Shown piece after piece: positions 8,601-16,038 of a stretch of 44,119 nucleotides of DNA. How positions within the stretch are numbered: the stretch's first letter is position 1; each line of letters begins with the position of its first letter. The position numbers were made by a program, and so were the translations under genes. The notes under the pieces were generated by a model. That model worked only from the letters and a program-made list of their open reading frames with translations, did not search any database and had not been told where the DNA came from. Location of the stretch: contig JABMNY010000037.1 of the NCBI GenBank assembly GCA_013204385.1, positions 1 through 44,119 of the forward strand. Reading direction: 5' to 3'. This stretch comes from Candidatus Uhrbacteria bacterium. GTDB lineage: Bacteria; Patescibacteriota; Patescibacteriia; UBA9934; GWF2-40-263.

Positions 8601-11480
8601 GGAACATACGACATGCTTGCGTCCAGTACGTTCTCAATTGATGGAACTGGTGCTTCTAACGTCACAACAACCAGTGGTAACCTTACTCTTTCAACACTTA
8701 CATCAGGTGATCTTGTCGGAAGCTCTGTCGCAGGAATTGATCTTGATGCAGGAACCACATTTGATGTCCTTGCGGCAGGCGTCTTCTCAATTGATGGAAC
8801 AGGTGGAGCATCAAATGTTTCTCTCGTATCAGATAGTGCGGGAGATGATCTGACAATTGGTCTCACAGGAGCAACTGATTCTTCTGTCTTTATTAATTCG
8901 TCTGGAACAGGTGCAGATGCTATTGCACTTACTGCGTCCGCAGGAGGAATTGATATTTCAGCAACGGGTGCATCCGCAGGGGAGGATATCGATATTACAG
9001 CGACTGGATCAAGCATCAATCTTACAAGTACAGAGAATGCTGCAAATTCAATTTTCCTTCTTGCCAATGGTGGAACATCTGAAATACTTCGCATTCAGTC
9101 TCAGCAGGGAACAGATAGTGCCGCGATAGACATAAAATCAATTATTGGAGGAGTTACGTTATCAGGAGGTCTCGCCAGTGCTGATGCAATCAATCTCGTT
9201 ACCACAAATACGGCTGGTGGAATCGATATCGATGCAGGAACAGGTGGTATTGATATTGATACAACAGGAGCAGCAGGAAACATTACAATCAATACAACTT
9301 CATCTGGAGTAAACACGTCCGGGGGCATTACTCTTTCAACAGACACGACAAATGCAGGTGGATTGGGTGGTGCCATTGCCATTAGAGCCCTTTCAACAAC
9401 AGGTACCGGTGGTGGAACGATGGCACTCTCAACAGCAGACGGTCTTATGACGATTAATTCTGGACAGGCATTAGATATAGATTCATCTGGAACACTCTCT
9501 ATTAATGCGACAAATGTGATCAATATCGGAAATGATAACGATCCTCAAAATATTAACATTGGAACAAGTGGTGGACGTACACTTTCCATTGGAAACAACA
9601 CAGCAGTCACAAACGTAACAGGAGATTTCAATGTGACGTTGCCGAATAATCATGGAGCGAGTATTGCAACAGCTGTTACTGCAGGTACGGTAAATGCTTT
9701 GACCATTACAGCTCAGCCAAATAACGATTCTTCAACAGGAGCGTTGGTTCTTGCACTCACTCCTGAAGCAGATGGATCGAACGCTGTAAATGTCACAAAC
9801 ACAGCTCTTTCACTTTCAAACATTACAGGAACGAATGAAGCGGGAGATCGAGTGATTGGTATTGCGATCGGAAACCTGACAAATGGAGCTGGAGCAAATG
9901 ATACAGCACTTTCATTTGGAAATAACTGGGATTTTGACATCGATGCGAGCGGTTCTTTGGAAATCGCCATTGCGGGCGGAATGGAAATTCTCGTAACTGG
10001 TTCCAACTTCCAACCAGCCTCAAATGATGGAAATGCTCTTGGATCAGGGACAAACAAATGGGCTGATTTGTTTCTAGCAGATGGTGGTGTCATGAACTTC
10101 AATAACGGAAACTACACATTGACACATAGTGCCGGACAACTGGCGACAAATGAAGATTTTGATGTCGGGGACGACTTCAGTGTCGAAGGTATTTTGGATA
10201 TTGGATCTCAGGATGTTCTTCCCGATAATGCAACACCAGATGTTACGGCTGGATCTTTCTACACACTTCCAGATCTTACAGGAAATGTTCTGACAGATTT
10301 AAACAACGGAGTTACAGGACAAATTGTTGTTATCGAAACAACGGGAGCCGATACGCTTGATTGTACGGGTGCTGGGTTTGCGTGTGGAGGAGCAGATGTG
10401 ACACTCGGAGCAGGTGATCTTCTTACCTTCATTTATGATGGAACAGATTGGATTTTGTTGAATTGGATGGATCAGAGTGGAACACAAAGTGGAGTCGACC
10501 TTGCGGAGTGGTTTCCTGCGGTAGAACAGGTTGAATCGGGAGACTTACTCGTTGCAAGCGGAACTCCTATTCATGTGGAATCAAGTACTTCTGCGTATCA
10601 ACGTGGACTCATGGGAGTTGTAACGACTCAACCTGGACTTATTTTGGGGTCAGAAGGAGAATCAACATTCTCAGCTCTTGTGGCTCTTGCAGGACGTGTG
10701 CCAGTGAAGGTTTCTTCGGAAAATGGAGTGATCCAAATCGGTGATTATCTTACAAGCTCGGCGACACTTCCGGGATACGCGATGAAGGCAACCGCAGTGG
10801 GTCCTGTCATCGGAATGGCGATGGAAAACTTTTCAGAGGAAACAGGTCAGATTATCGTGAAGGTAGATAACATGTGGTACAGCCCTATTTCAGAAAGTTC
10901 AGATCTGCAAGGCGGAAATAATACTGTTGTTCAAATAGTGAGTGCTGAGTCCATTACCGCTTCTAATGCAGTATTCAGTGGATCAGTTACAGTCGAAGAA
11001 CACCTCTATGGATCTCATGATGTAGCAGGTCGTATTCGTATGGCTTCTGAGGAAACACAGGTTCGTGTCACATTTGAAACACCATACGCCTATCAACCAA
11101 TTGTCACGTTCAGCTCACGATCAAACTCCTCTGATGCGCGAGAGGCATGGATTAGCAATGAGGATGAGACTGGATTTACACTCAATCGACCTGAATCATC
11201 TTCCGGAGCCCAAGTTGAGTTCAACTGGATTGCGATTGGAGTTGAAGACGCGCAGGTAACGGTCTCAGATTTGAATGATGGTTGGGTTTCTATCTCTGTG
11301 ACAGATACACACGGTCCATCTGCTCCAGCACCTGTGATTCCAGTCTTAGTGATTGATGAGGGGGTTGTGGAAGAGGCTGTTGTTGAAGAAGTTATCACAG
11401 AGGAAGTTCCCGTGACTGAAGAGGCTGTTGTTGAAGAAGTTATCACAGAGGAAATCGTTCTTGTGGAAACAACGCTTTAA
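5685..11480 (+). CDS. Giant (1931 aa) secreted repeat-rich surface protein, beta-solenoid/tail-fibre-like
   Basis: One uninterrupted ORF; signal peptide; long S/T/G/D-rich repeats (IDGTGASNVTTTSGNLTLST...); C-terminal DLAEWFPAVEQVESGDLLVASG...LAGRVPVKVSSENGVIQIGDYLTSS...GYAMKATAVGPVIGMAME region, then an acidic EEAVVEEVITEE tail. Confidence 0.85.
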   Translation: MRTAKIFLHMFVGISMVFYTLAIGLLITPSIANAQTVGAPATIGYNGRLFNASGTALSGTYYFWFDVESAITAGTNLASNVQGFADADGDGVVDSGETAITVTNGFFTVEIPIGADVADFANNVWLEMKVHTADSVGSAETLAPRVRVTKTPYSIFTQAIENSSADPTVAFGGRMYYDTDTNDLKWYNGTSWLGLASNLDTAYNNFGATAAKITVDAAQSQTGGFEIESSVTTNVIIDLQSTGDFVVQDAGSTWAQFTDAQAFDIDGTGAISLDADAASNFSTSVGALTLSTSAGGTASSVIIQSLDTSSDAIYLDADGATASGIYLDAYDVTTNTAGTIIMDAGSYMQINTYGAAGPGSAGLDVNVGSTGTVAISTVDGAISINAGGSGAATLSAASGDVSLDTTTSSRTITIGDSDFARTINIGEGTGADTMNFGTGADLFNFVSTETTNDITDITFDSLTTANGIDYTVDGLTTGRAFYLTHTGTMSGALWSTETTGAWTGEIWNYDDTGNAAWTGNVIDIDSGTGAATGDFINLNIEAGATGAQALVVANAAASTVDLISISSTGAITTTGVDGLSLAFTTGDGTNPTNALMRGTLTSGGTAAGDIAVGLLLDLASTAGGTDTAIDIENTAGWDFDLDLQNDLTITNVTNNQLTFTENALSLTFDYGQDASTIRLETVSDLDLESTADGADALTLTSTAGGIDISATGASAGEDIDITATGSSINLTSTESAANSIYLHANGGINENIKLEASQGVDATTIAILANTGGITLQAGLPSSDAINLTTTNIGGGIDVDSGTGGFIVDSTGVFSLDGVGASNVTTASGNLTLATTTTGSLILNGVALVDVNAGANLDIDVTGTYDMLASSTFSIDGTGASNVTTTSGNLTLSTLTSGDLVGNSVAGIDLDAGTTFDVLAAGTFSIDGTGASNVTTTSGNLSLSTLTSGSLVLDGVALVDLNAGANLDIDVTGTYDMLASSTFSIDGTGASNVTTTSGNLTLSTLTSGDLVGSSVAGIDLDAGTTFDVLAAGVFSIDGTGGASNVSLVSDSAGDDLTIGLTGATDSSVFINSSGTGADAIALTASAGGIDISATGASAGEDIDITATGSSINLTSTENAANSIFLLANGGTSEILRIQSQQGTDSAAIDIKSIIGGVTLSGGLASADAINLVTTNTAGGIDIDAGTGGIDIDTTGAAGNITINTTSSGVNTSGGITLSTDTTNAGGLGGAIAIRALSTTGTGGGTMALSTADGLMTINSGQALDIDSSGTLSINATNVINIGNDNDPQNINIGTSGGRTLSIGNNTAVTNVTGDFNVTLPNNHGASIATAVTAGTVNALTITAQPNNDSSTGALVLALTPEADGSNAVNVTNTALSLSNITGTNEAGDRVIGIAIGNLTNGAGANDTALSFGNNWDFDIDASGSLEIAIAGGMEILVTGSNFQPASNDGNALGSGTNKWADLFLADGGVMNFNNGNYTLTHSAGQLATNEDFDVGDDFSVEGILDIGSQDVLPDNATPDVTAGSFYTLPDLTGNVLTDLNNGVTGQIVVIETTGADTLDCTGAGFACGGADVTLGAGDLLTFIYDGTDWILLNWMDQSGTQSGVDLAEWFPAVEQVESGDLLVASGTPIHVESSTSAYQRGLMGVVTTQPGLILGSEGESTFSALVALAGRVPVKVSSENGVIQIGDYLTSSATLPGYAMKATAVGPVIGMAMENFSEETGQIIVKVDNMWYSPISESSDLQGGNNTVVQIVSAESITASNAVFSGSVTVEEHLYGSHDVAGRIRMASEETQVRVTFETPYAYQPIVTFSSRSNSSDAREAWISNEDETGFTLNRPESSSGAQVEFNWIAIGVEDAQVTVSDLNDGWVSISVTDTHGPSAPAPVIPVLVIDEGVVEEAVVEEVITEEVPVTEEAVVEEVITEEIVLVETTL
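7791..7907 (+). repeat. Intragenic dispersed duplication, copy 1 (AGGIDISATGASAGEDIDITATGSSINLTSTE.AANSI)
   Basis: Near-identical DNA and protein to 8940-9056. Confidence 0.85.
8124..8783 (+). repeat. 330-bp (110-aa) higher-order tandem repeat, two units (8124-8453, 8454-8783)
   Basis: Phase markers FS(I/L)DG(T/V)GASNVTT at 8124, 8454 and 8784, spaced exactly 330 bp; each unit is a 59-aa plus 51-aa sub-repeat. Confidence 0.9.
8940..9056 (+). repeat. Intragenic dispersed duplication, copy 2
   Basis: Matches 7791-7907. Confidence 0.85.
11370..11453 (+). repeat. 36-bp direct repeat (gaagaggctgttgttgaagaagttatcacagaggaa) at 11370-11405 and 11418-11453
   Basis: Two identical 36-mers read directly; encode EEAVVEEVITEE. 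Confidence 0.93.
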
Positions 11481-11490
11481 AAAGAAGAGC

Positions 11491-11525
11491 AAAAACGAGA
11501 TCTCCTTTGGAGATCTCGTTTTTTA
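11491..11525 (+). terminator. Rho-independent terminator after giant surface protein
   Basis: aaaaacgagatctcc-ttt-ggagatctcgttttt perfect stem with T-run. Confidence 0.92.
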
Positions 11526-11551
11526 TTTCTTGCTTTTACCCACATCTAAAC

Positions 11552-11580
11552 TTGTGAGCCCTGTATTGATCAGGTAAGAT
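11552..11580 (+). promoter_or_regulatory. Sigma70-like promoter TTGTGA-17-TAAGAT
   Basis: Hexamers at 11552-11557 and 11575-11580, 17-bp spacer, after a terminator and before the ATG at 11605. Confidence 0.5.
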
Positions 11581-11604
11581 AACCAGCGTATTTACTCTAT
11601 TTTT

Positions 11605-12087
11605 ATGGCTATTGAATCAAAAATGAATCGCGGTCCCATTGGTCGTCCTCAGCAAGGAGGGGAACGGAAGAAGCTTGGCGGATGGGGGGTGATTACTATT
11701 CTTCTTTTCATCGCACTCATTGGGGGGGCGTGGTTTTACTTTAGGGAGAATCAGCTTATGACAACTGATTCTTCGACAGGGATTACACAGACAGAAGGAT
11801 CACAAGAGGGAGGATACCAGGCAGTTTTTCTTGATAATGGGCAGGTCTATTTTGGAAAGCTGGAACAGACGAAGAAGGATTTTTATATTCTGACAGATGT
11901 CTATTATCTTCAATCAGGGATTGCGATTGATCAAGATGCAAATTTGTCTCTCATGAAGCTTGGAAGTGAGGCGCATGGTCCAAAAGACCGAATGGAAATC
12001 AATGTGAGTCATATCCTATTTTATGAAGATATGAAAGATGATTCGAAGGTTGTTCAAGCTATTCAACAATACACCTCTAATAAATAA
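11605..12087 (+). CDS. Hypothetical membrane-anchored protein (single N-terminal TM)
   Basis: 160 aa ORF with LGGWGVITILLFIALIGGAWFYF TM segment; between promoter-like sequence and next gene. Confidence 0.8.
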   Translation: MAIESKMNRGPIGRPQQGGERKKLGGWGVITILLFIALIGGAWFYFRENQLMTTDSSTGITQTEGSQEGGYQAVFLDNGQVYFGKLEQTKKDFYILTDVYYLQSGIAIDQDANLSLMKLGSEAHGPKDRMEINVSHILFYEDMKDDSKVVQAIQQYTSNK

Positions 12088-12101
12088 CCACTTATTTTAC
12101 T

Positions 12102-14594
12102 ATGTCTTCTATTGCTGAATTAGGAAATCGTGGTCAAAACATAGATCTTTTTGGACTCGTTACGCGTTGGGCGACCTATCTCCTATTTTTTCTTGTTCCA
12201 ATCTTCTTCCTCCCATGGACCACAAATGTCCTTGAGAACAATAAGCAATTGTTATTTGTTGTGCTGATTGTTATCGGGCTCGTTGCGTGGCTTGGTCAAA
12301 TGGTCGTAACAAAAACATTTACGTTTAAGTCTGGCTGGTTCAATCTCGTTCCAGGGTTTTATGTTCTTGCTGTGCTGATTGCCTCGTTTACTTCCTTGGC
12401 AGGATATCAGACATGGGTAGGTCAATCTGCGCAGGAGTATGTCAGTTTCTTATCGATCGCGCTTTTTATTGTCCTATTTTATTTGCTTCTCAATACTGCG
12501 CAAGACACGCTTTTGCAGAGGAATGTGCTTATGGCACTATTCCTTTCTGCTGGTATTTCTGGCTTGATTACACTTCTTGGGATGTTTAATGTGGTGCATC
12601 TCCCATTTGAGTTTGCGCAATCGATTGGATTCAATACGATCGGGACAATGAATGGGTTTGTTTCATTCATGACGGTCATGATGTTCATAGGGCTTGCGAT
12701 GTGGCTTGTCTCTCAAGAGGGGCGGGATCGTGTCATTCCGTTAGGTGGTGGTGGCGTGTTTCTTCGTGTCCTTATTGTGCTCGTGACACTTGTGAATCTT
12801 CTCGGATTGATTGCGCTCGATTTTTGGGTTTTTTGGCTCATTAATATCGTGGGTGTTCTCCTACTGGGAACATTTGTGTTTATCCAGTCACAAGAATTTC
12901 CGAATATGCGGCGATTTGCGCTCCCGCTACTTGTGTTGTTTATGAGTATCTTGTTCTTGTTTCTCCCGACGCCACTTCATCTCAATCTTCCAATTGTCGT
13001 CTCTCCAAGTTATGGAACCAGTTGGAATATTACGAAGCAGGTTCTCTCTTCTGATACGTCAAATTTGCTTTTCGGATCTGGTCCGGGTACGTATTTATAT
13101 GATTATTTGCTGTATAAGCCCGTTGGTGTCAATGCATCTCAGTTTTGGTCTTTGCGATTTGATCGAGCTAAGAGTGATTTAATGACAACCCTTGGAACGC
13201 TTGGAGTGGTTGGAACTTTTTTCTGGGTGGTACTCATGTTATGGGTGGGGGTGAAGGCTGTGGGCAGGTTAGTATTTGAGCGAGACCATGAAGAATGGAA
13301 GATGACCTATGTCCTCTTTACTGGATGGGCCGTCCTCCTTTTGACGCACGTTCTTTATTCATCAAACTTTACCATGACGTTTTTGCTCTGGGGATTTACG
13401 GGTCTCCTCGCGTCAAAAGTGTCTCTGAAATTTTGGAAGAGCGATTTTTCTCGTTCCCCACGACTAGGTCTCGTGACATCATTTGCCTTTGCGATTGTGG
13501 CAGTCATGGTCGTAGCGTCTTTATTTGTTACAGGATCTCGTTATGCGGCTGAGGTTGCATTTGCAACAGCTGTTGAACTTGATACTTCGGGTGAAGGTTC
13601 GATTGACGAAGTAATTGCACAGCTCAATCGTGCCGTACTATTTAATGGGTTGAGTGATGTGTATGAGCGGAACTTAAGCTCGGCGTATTTAATGAAAGCT
13701 CGAGAGTTGATCGCTGCTTCATCGGAATCTGAACGCACATCTGAACAAACACAAGTGATTGTAGATATGGTTACAGCATCTGTTTCTGCGGCAGCACGTG
13801 CAACAGAAATTGAGCCAAGCTATGTTTCGAACTGGGTTATGCGTGGCTCAATTTATCGTGATCTTATGAGTTTTGCGCAAGGAGCAGAAGATCTTGCGGC
13901 TCAGTCCTTCCTAAATGCTATTTCGCTTGAGCCAAATAATCCACTTCACCGAACGAATCTTGGGCGTGTGTATCTTACTGTTGCAGATCGAGCACGGAGC
14001 CTGAAGTCTGCGGAAGATCCAGAACTTGCCGCGCAGGCCTCAGAGCAAGAGGTGACACTTCTTGCATCTGCAGAAGCGATGTTTTTAAAGGCAACAGAGC
14101 TGAAGTCAGACTATTTGCCAGCACATTACTATTTGGCTGCAACATATGAACGAGAAGGAAAACTTGAGCAAGCAGCCGCTCGCCTTGTTGCGCTGAGAAA
14201 CAATAATCCAACAGATATTGGTCTTGCGTTTCAATTGTCACAAATGTTGATCCGGTTAGAAGAATACGAGATCGCACAGCAAGAATTGGAACGCATTGTT
14301 GCATTGAATCCGAATTACTCGAATGCCCTTTGGTACTTGGCTTCGATGTATGAAATTTCAGGGGAACGAGAGAAAGCGATTGAGATTATTAAACAAGTCG
14401 TGGTTCTCAATCCATCGAATGACGTCGCAAAGGCACGTCTTGTGCGTCTGAAATCAGGAGAATCAACAACAGGGATTCCTGAACCAATTCAATCAGGACA
14501 GAGTGGGTCCATCGAAGTGGATGCAGGAGAAGTTGTTGAAGAAGTTTCGATCGAAGGGGAATCGGTCCCTGTAGAAGAGACGCCAGGCACATAA
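12102..14594 (+). CDS. O-antigen ligase-like polytopic membrane protein with C-terminal TPR repeats
   Basis: About 12 hydrophobic segments, then TPR-like units (AQSFLNAISLEPNNPLHRTNLGRVYL, ATELKSDYLPAHYYLAATYEREGKLEQAAARL, ALNPNYSNALWYLASMYEISGEREKAIEIIKQVVVLNPSN). Confidence 0.82.
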   Translation: MSSIAELGNRGQNIDLFGLVTRWATYLLFFLVPIFFLPWTTNVLENNKQLLFVVLIVIGLVAWLGQMVVTKTFTFKSGWFNLVPGFYVLAVLIASFTSLAGYQTWVGQSAQEYVSFLSIALFIVLFYLLLNTAQDTLLQRNVLMALFLSAGISGLITLLGMFNVVHLPFEFAQSIGFNTIGTMNGFVSFMTVMMFIGLAMWLVSQEGRDRVIPLGGGGVFLRVLIVLVTLVNLLGLIALDFWVFWLINIVGVLLLGTFVFIQSQEFPNMRRFALPLLVLFMSILFLFLPTPLHLNLPIVVSPSYGTSWNITKQVLSSDTSNLLFGSGPGTYLYDYLLYKPVGVNASQFWSLRFDRAKSDLMTTLGTLGVVGTFFWVVLMLWVGVKAVGRLVFERDHEEWKMTYVLFTGWAVLLLTHVLYSSNFTMTFLLWGFTGLLASKVSLKFWKSDFSRSPRLGLVTSFAFAIVAVMVVASLFVTGSRYAAEVAFATAVELDTSGEGSIDEVIAQLNRAVLFNGLSDVYERNLSSAYLMKARELIAASSESERTSEQTQVIVDMVTASVSAAARATEIEPSYVSNWVMRGSIYRDLMSFAQGAEDLAAQSFLNAISLEPNNPLHRTNLGRVYLTVADRARSLKSAEDPELAAQASEQEVTLLASAEAMFLKATELKSDYLPAHYYLAATYEREGKLEQAAARLVALRNNNPTDIGLAFQLSQMLIRLEEYEIAQQELERIVALNPNYSNALWYLASMYEISGEREKAIEIIKQVVVLNPSNDVAKARLVRLKSGESTTGIPEPIQSGQSGSIEVDAGEVVEEVSIEGESVPVEETPGT

Positions 14595-14599
14595 AGAGA

Positions 14600-14634
14600 A
14601 AAAAATAGACGAGGCTTACGCCCTGTCTATTTTT
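14600..14634. terminator. Bidirectional rho-independent terminator between convergent genes
   Basis: aaaaaatagac ... gtctatttttt stem with A-run/T-run; overlaps the last codons (KKK-stop) of the minus-strand gene. Confidence 0.85.
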
Positions 14635-15766
14635 TTTTGAGTTGTTCGGCTATGGCTGGAATAAGTTCTTGTTCGACTTGGACAATATTTTTCTTAATAA
14701 TACACAATCGAACTTCTTCTCGTGTCCCTGATGCATTGAACCCCTTACAAAGTTCAATGACATCAATCGGACGTTCTCCTCGGACAATGACACAAACGTT
14801 TCGTTCTGCGTTTTCATACAAAAGTACGACGACTCGTGCCTGAGGAGATGAGGCGATCAGTTCATCAATAACGTCAGGAAGATCTTCTTCTTGTGCCCCT
14901 GCGTGTATAAAGTCTTGGTGCGAGAGAAGTGTCCAAACGATTTTCGCCTCCTCGTCCGCCTTCAAGCGAGCAAGAGCGCGACCCCAGAGTCGCAAGGTTT
15001 GAACGGAACGTGTGCGGTACAGTCGCTGAACGATGTCTTCGCGCCTGGCTCCTTTGGCCATGAGTTTACTTGCTGTTTGTAATGTTTTTGGAGTGACGTT
15101 TTTCGTTTTGAAACTTTTTGTTTTTGCAATCATTCCTGTGAGAAATGCCGTGGCGACCTCTTCATCGATCAGTCCTGGTTCGATTGCCTCAATCAGGTCA
15201 TGACAGACTTCCCCACAGGCACTTGCTGTTAAGTCGACTGCATTGATTTGTCCGTAATGCTCGTTTTCTGGAGCGTGGTCAATGTTGATGACGGGGGTGC
15301 GAAAAAAGAAATCGGGATTCTCTGAATAGAGATGCGCGCAAGACTCGTAGTCAGGGGAACCGATACAGATAATAAGATCGAATCGATAACCACTAGAACT
15401 TGTGCGCACATCTTTCTGGTCCCAAAATCCTTTTTTTGGAGAAAGGTAGACGAAAAGCTTATCTTGTTTGAGTTCGTAGGTCAGGCTGTCAACTTTTGTT
15501 TTTGTTGCATCGAGTTCGATAACGAATTGGCGGAGGTTATCGAGTTTAGTGTGGACCAGGTCATGTCCTGGCAAAAACTGGAGATTGCTTGGGACAGCCC
15601 CATCGGCTGCCACAATCGTTGCGTCCTTCTCTAACTTCTTGAGAACTTTTGCAAGACCGATCGCGGTGGCATAGGCATCAGCTCCACCACCCGAGGGAAC
15701 ACAAATAAGGGGGCGAGTACTTCGCCGAAATGCTTCTAAAATCTGTTGTGACTGCTTAAGGGCCAT
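14627..15766 (-). CDS. DHH-family phosphoesterase-like protein (NrnA/RecJ-like fold) with degenerate catalytic motifs
   Basis: NIDHAPENEHYGQINAVDLTASACGEVCHDLI...ATAFLTGMIAKTKSF resembles the DHH/NrnA family; expected DxD-type motif appears as SGGGADAYATAIGL and DHH as DHA. Confidence 0.72.
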   Translation of the reverse strand: MALKQSQQILEAFRRSTRPLICVPSGGGADAYATAIGLAKVLKKLEKDATIVAADGAVPSNLQFLPGHDLVHTKLDNLRQFVIELDATKTKVDSLTYELKQDKLFVYLSPKKGFWDQKDVRTSSSGYRFDLIICIGSPDYESCAHLYSENPDFFFRTPVINIDHAPENEHYGQINAVDLTASACGEVCHDLIEAIEPGLIDEEVATAFLTGMIAKTKSFKTKNVTPKTLQTASKLMAKGARREDIVQRLYRTRSVQTLRLWGRALARLKADEEAKIVWTLLSHQDFIHAGAQEEDLPDVIDELIASSPQARVVVLLYENAERNVCVIVRGERPIDVIELCKGFNASGTREEVRLCIIKKNIVQVEQELIPAIAEQLKKK

Positions 15767-15785
15767 GCGAGTTTGTAAATTTGAT

Positions 15786-15917
15786 GAGAGACTTCTCTAA
15801 AAAGTGATGGATTTTCGTTGAACGGGCTGCTGAAACGTGAACCCTACTAAAACGTAGGGAGAACGAATTCAGCGGGCGCCCGTGAAACGAAAAGACGCAC
15901 TTTTTAGAGGGGTCTCA
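15786..15917 (-). repeat. Interrupted-palindrome intergenic element, copy A (130-bp family)
   Basis: Reverse complement matches copies B and C: ...AAAAAGTGCGTCTTTTCGTTTCACGGGCGCCCGCTGA...TCTCCCTACGTTTTAGTAGGGTTCACG...CAGCAGCCCGTTCAACGAAAATCCATCACTTTTT... Confidence 0.93.
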
Positions 15918-16000
15918 TTATATGTTACTTATCTTCAACAATCATGGGCAAGGAGCTAACTTACCGTCTTTTTGAGGGGGCGTCAAGGGTTGAATCAAAG

Positions 16001-16026
16001 AAAAACCACCCTTAAAGAAGAGTGGT
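16001..16026 (-). terminator. Rho-independent terminator of the MopE/FG-GAP lipoprotein gene
   Basis: Minus strand: ACCACTCTT-CTTT-AAGGGTGGTTTTT. Confidence 0.75.
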
Positions 16027-16038
16027 ACGTAAACTAGG

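Noticed and set aside
7904-9094. 396-aa minus-strand ORF antisense to the giant surface protein
   Set aside because: A by-product of repetitive, low-stop antisense frames in a Ser/Thr/Gly/Asp-rich gene; no recognisable domain, no start signals.
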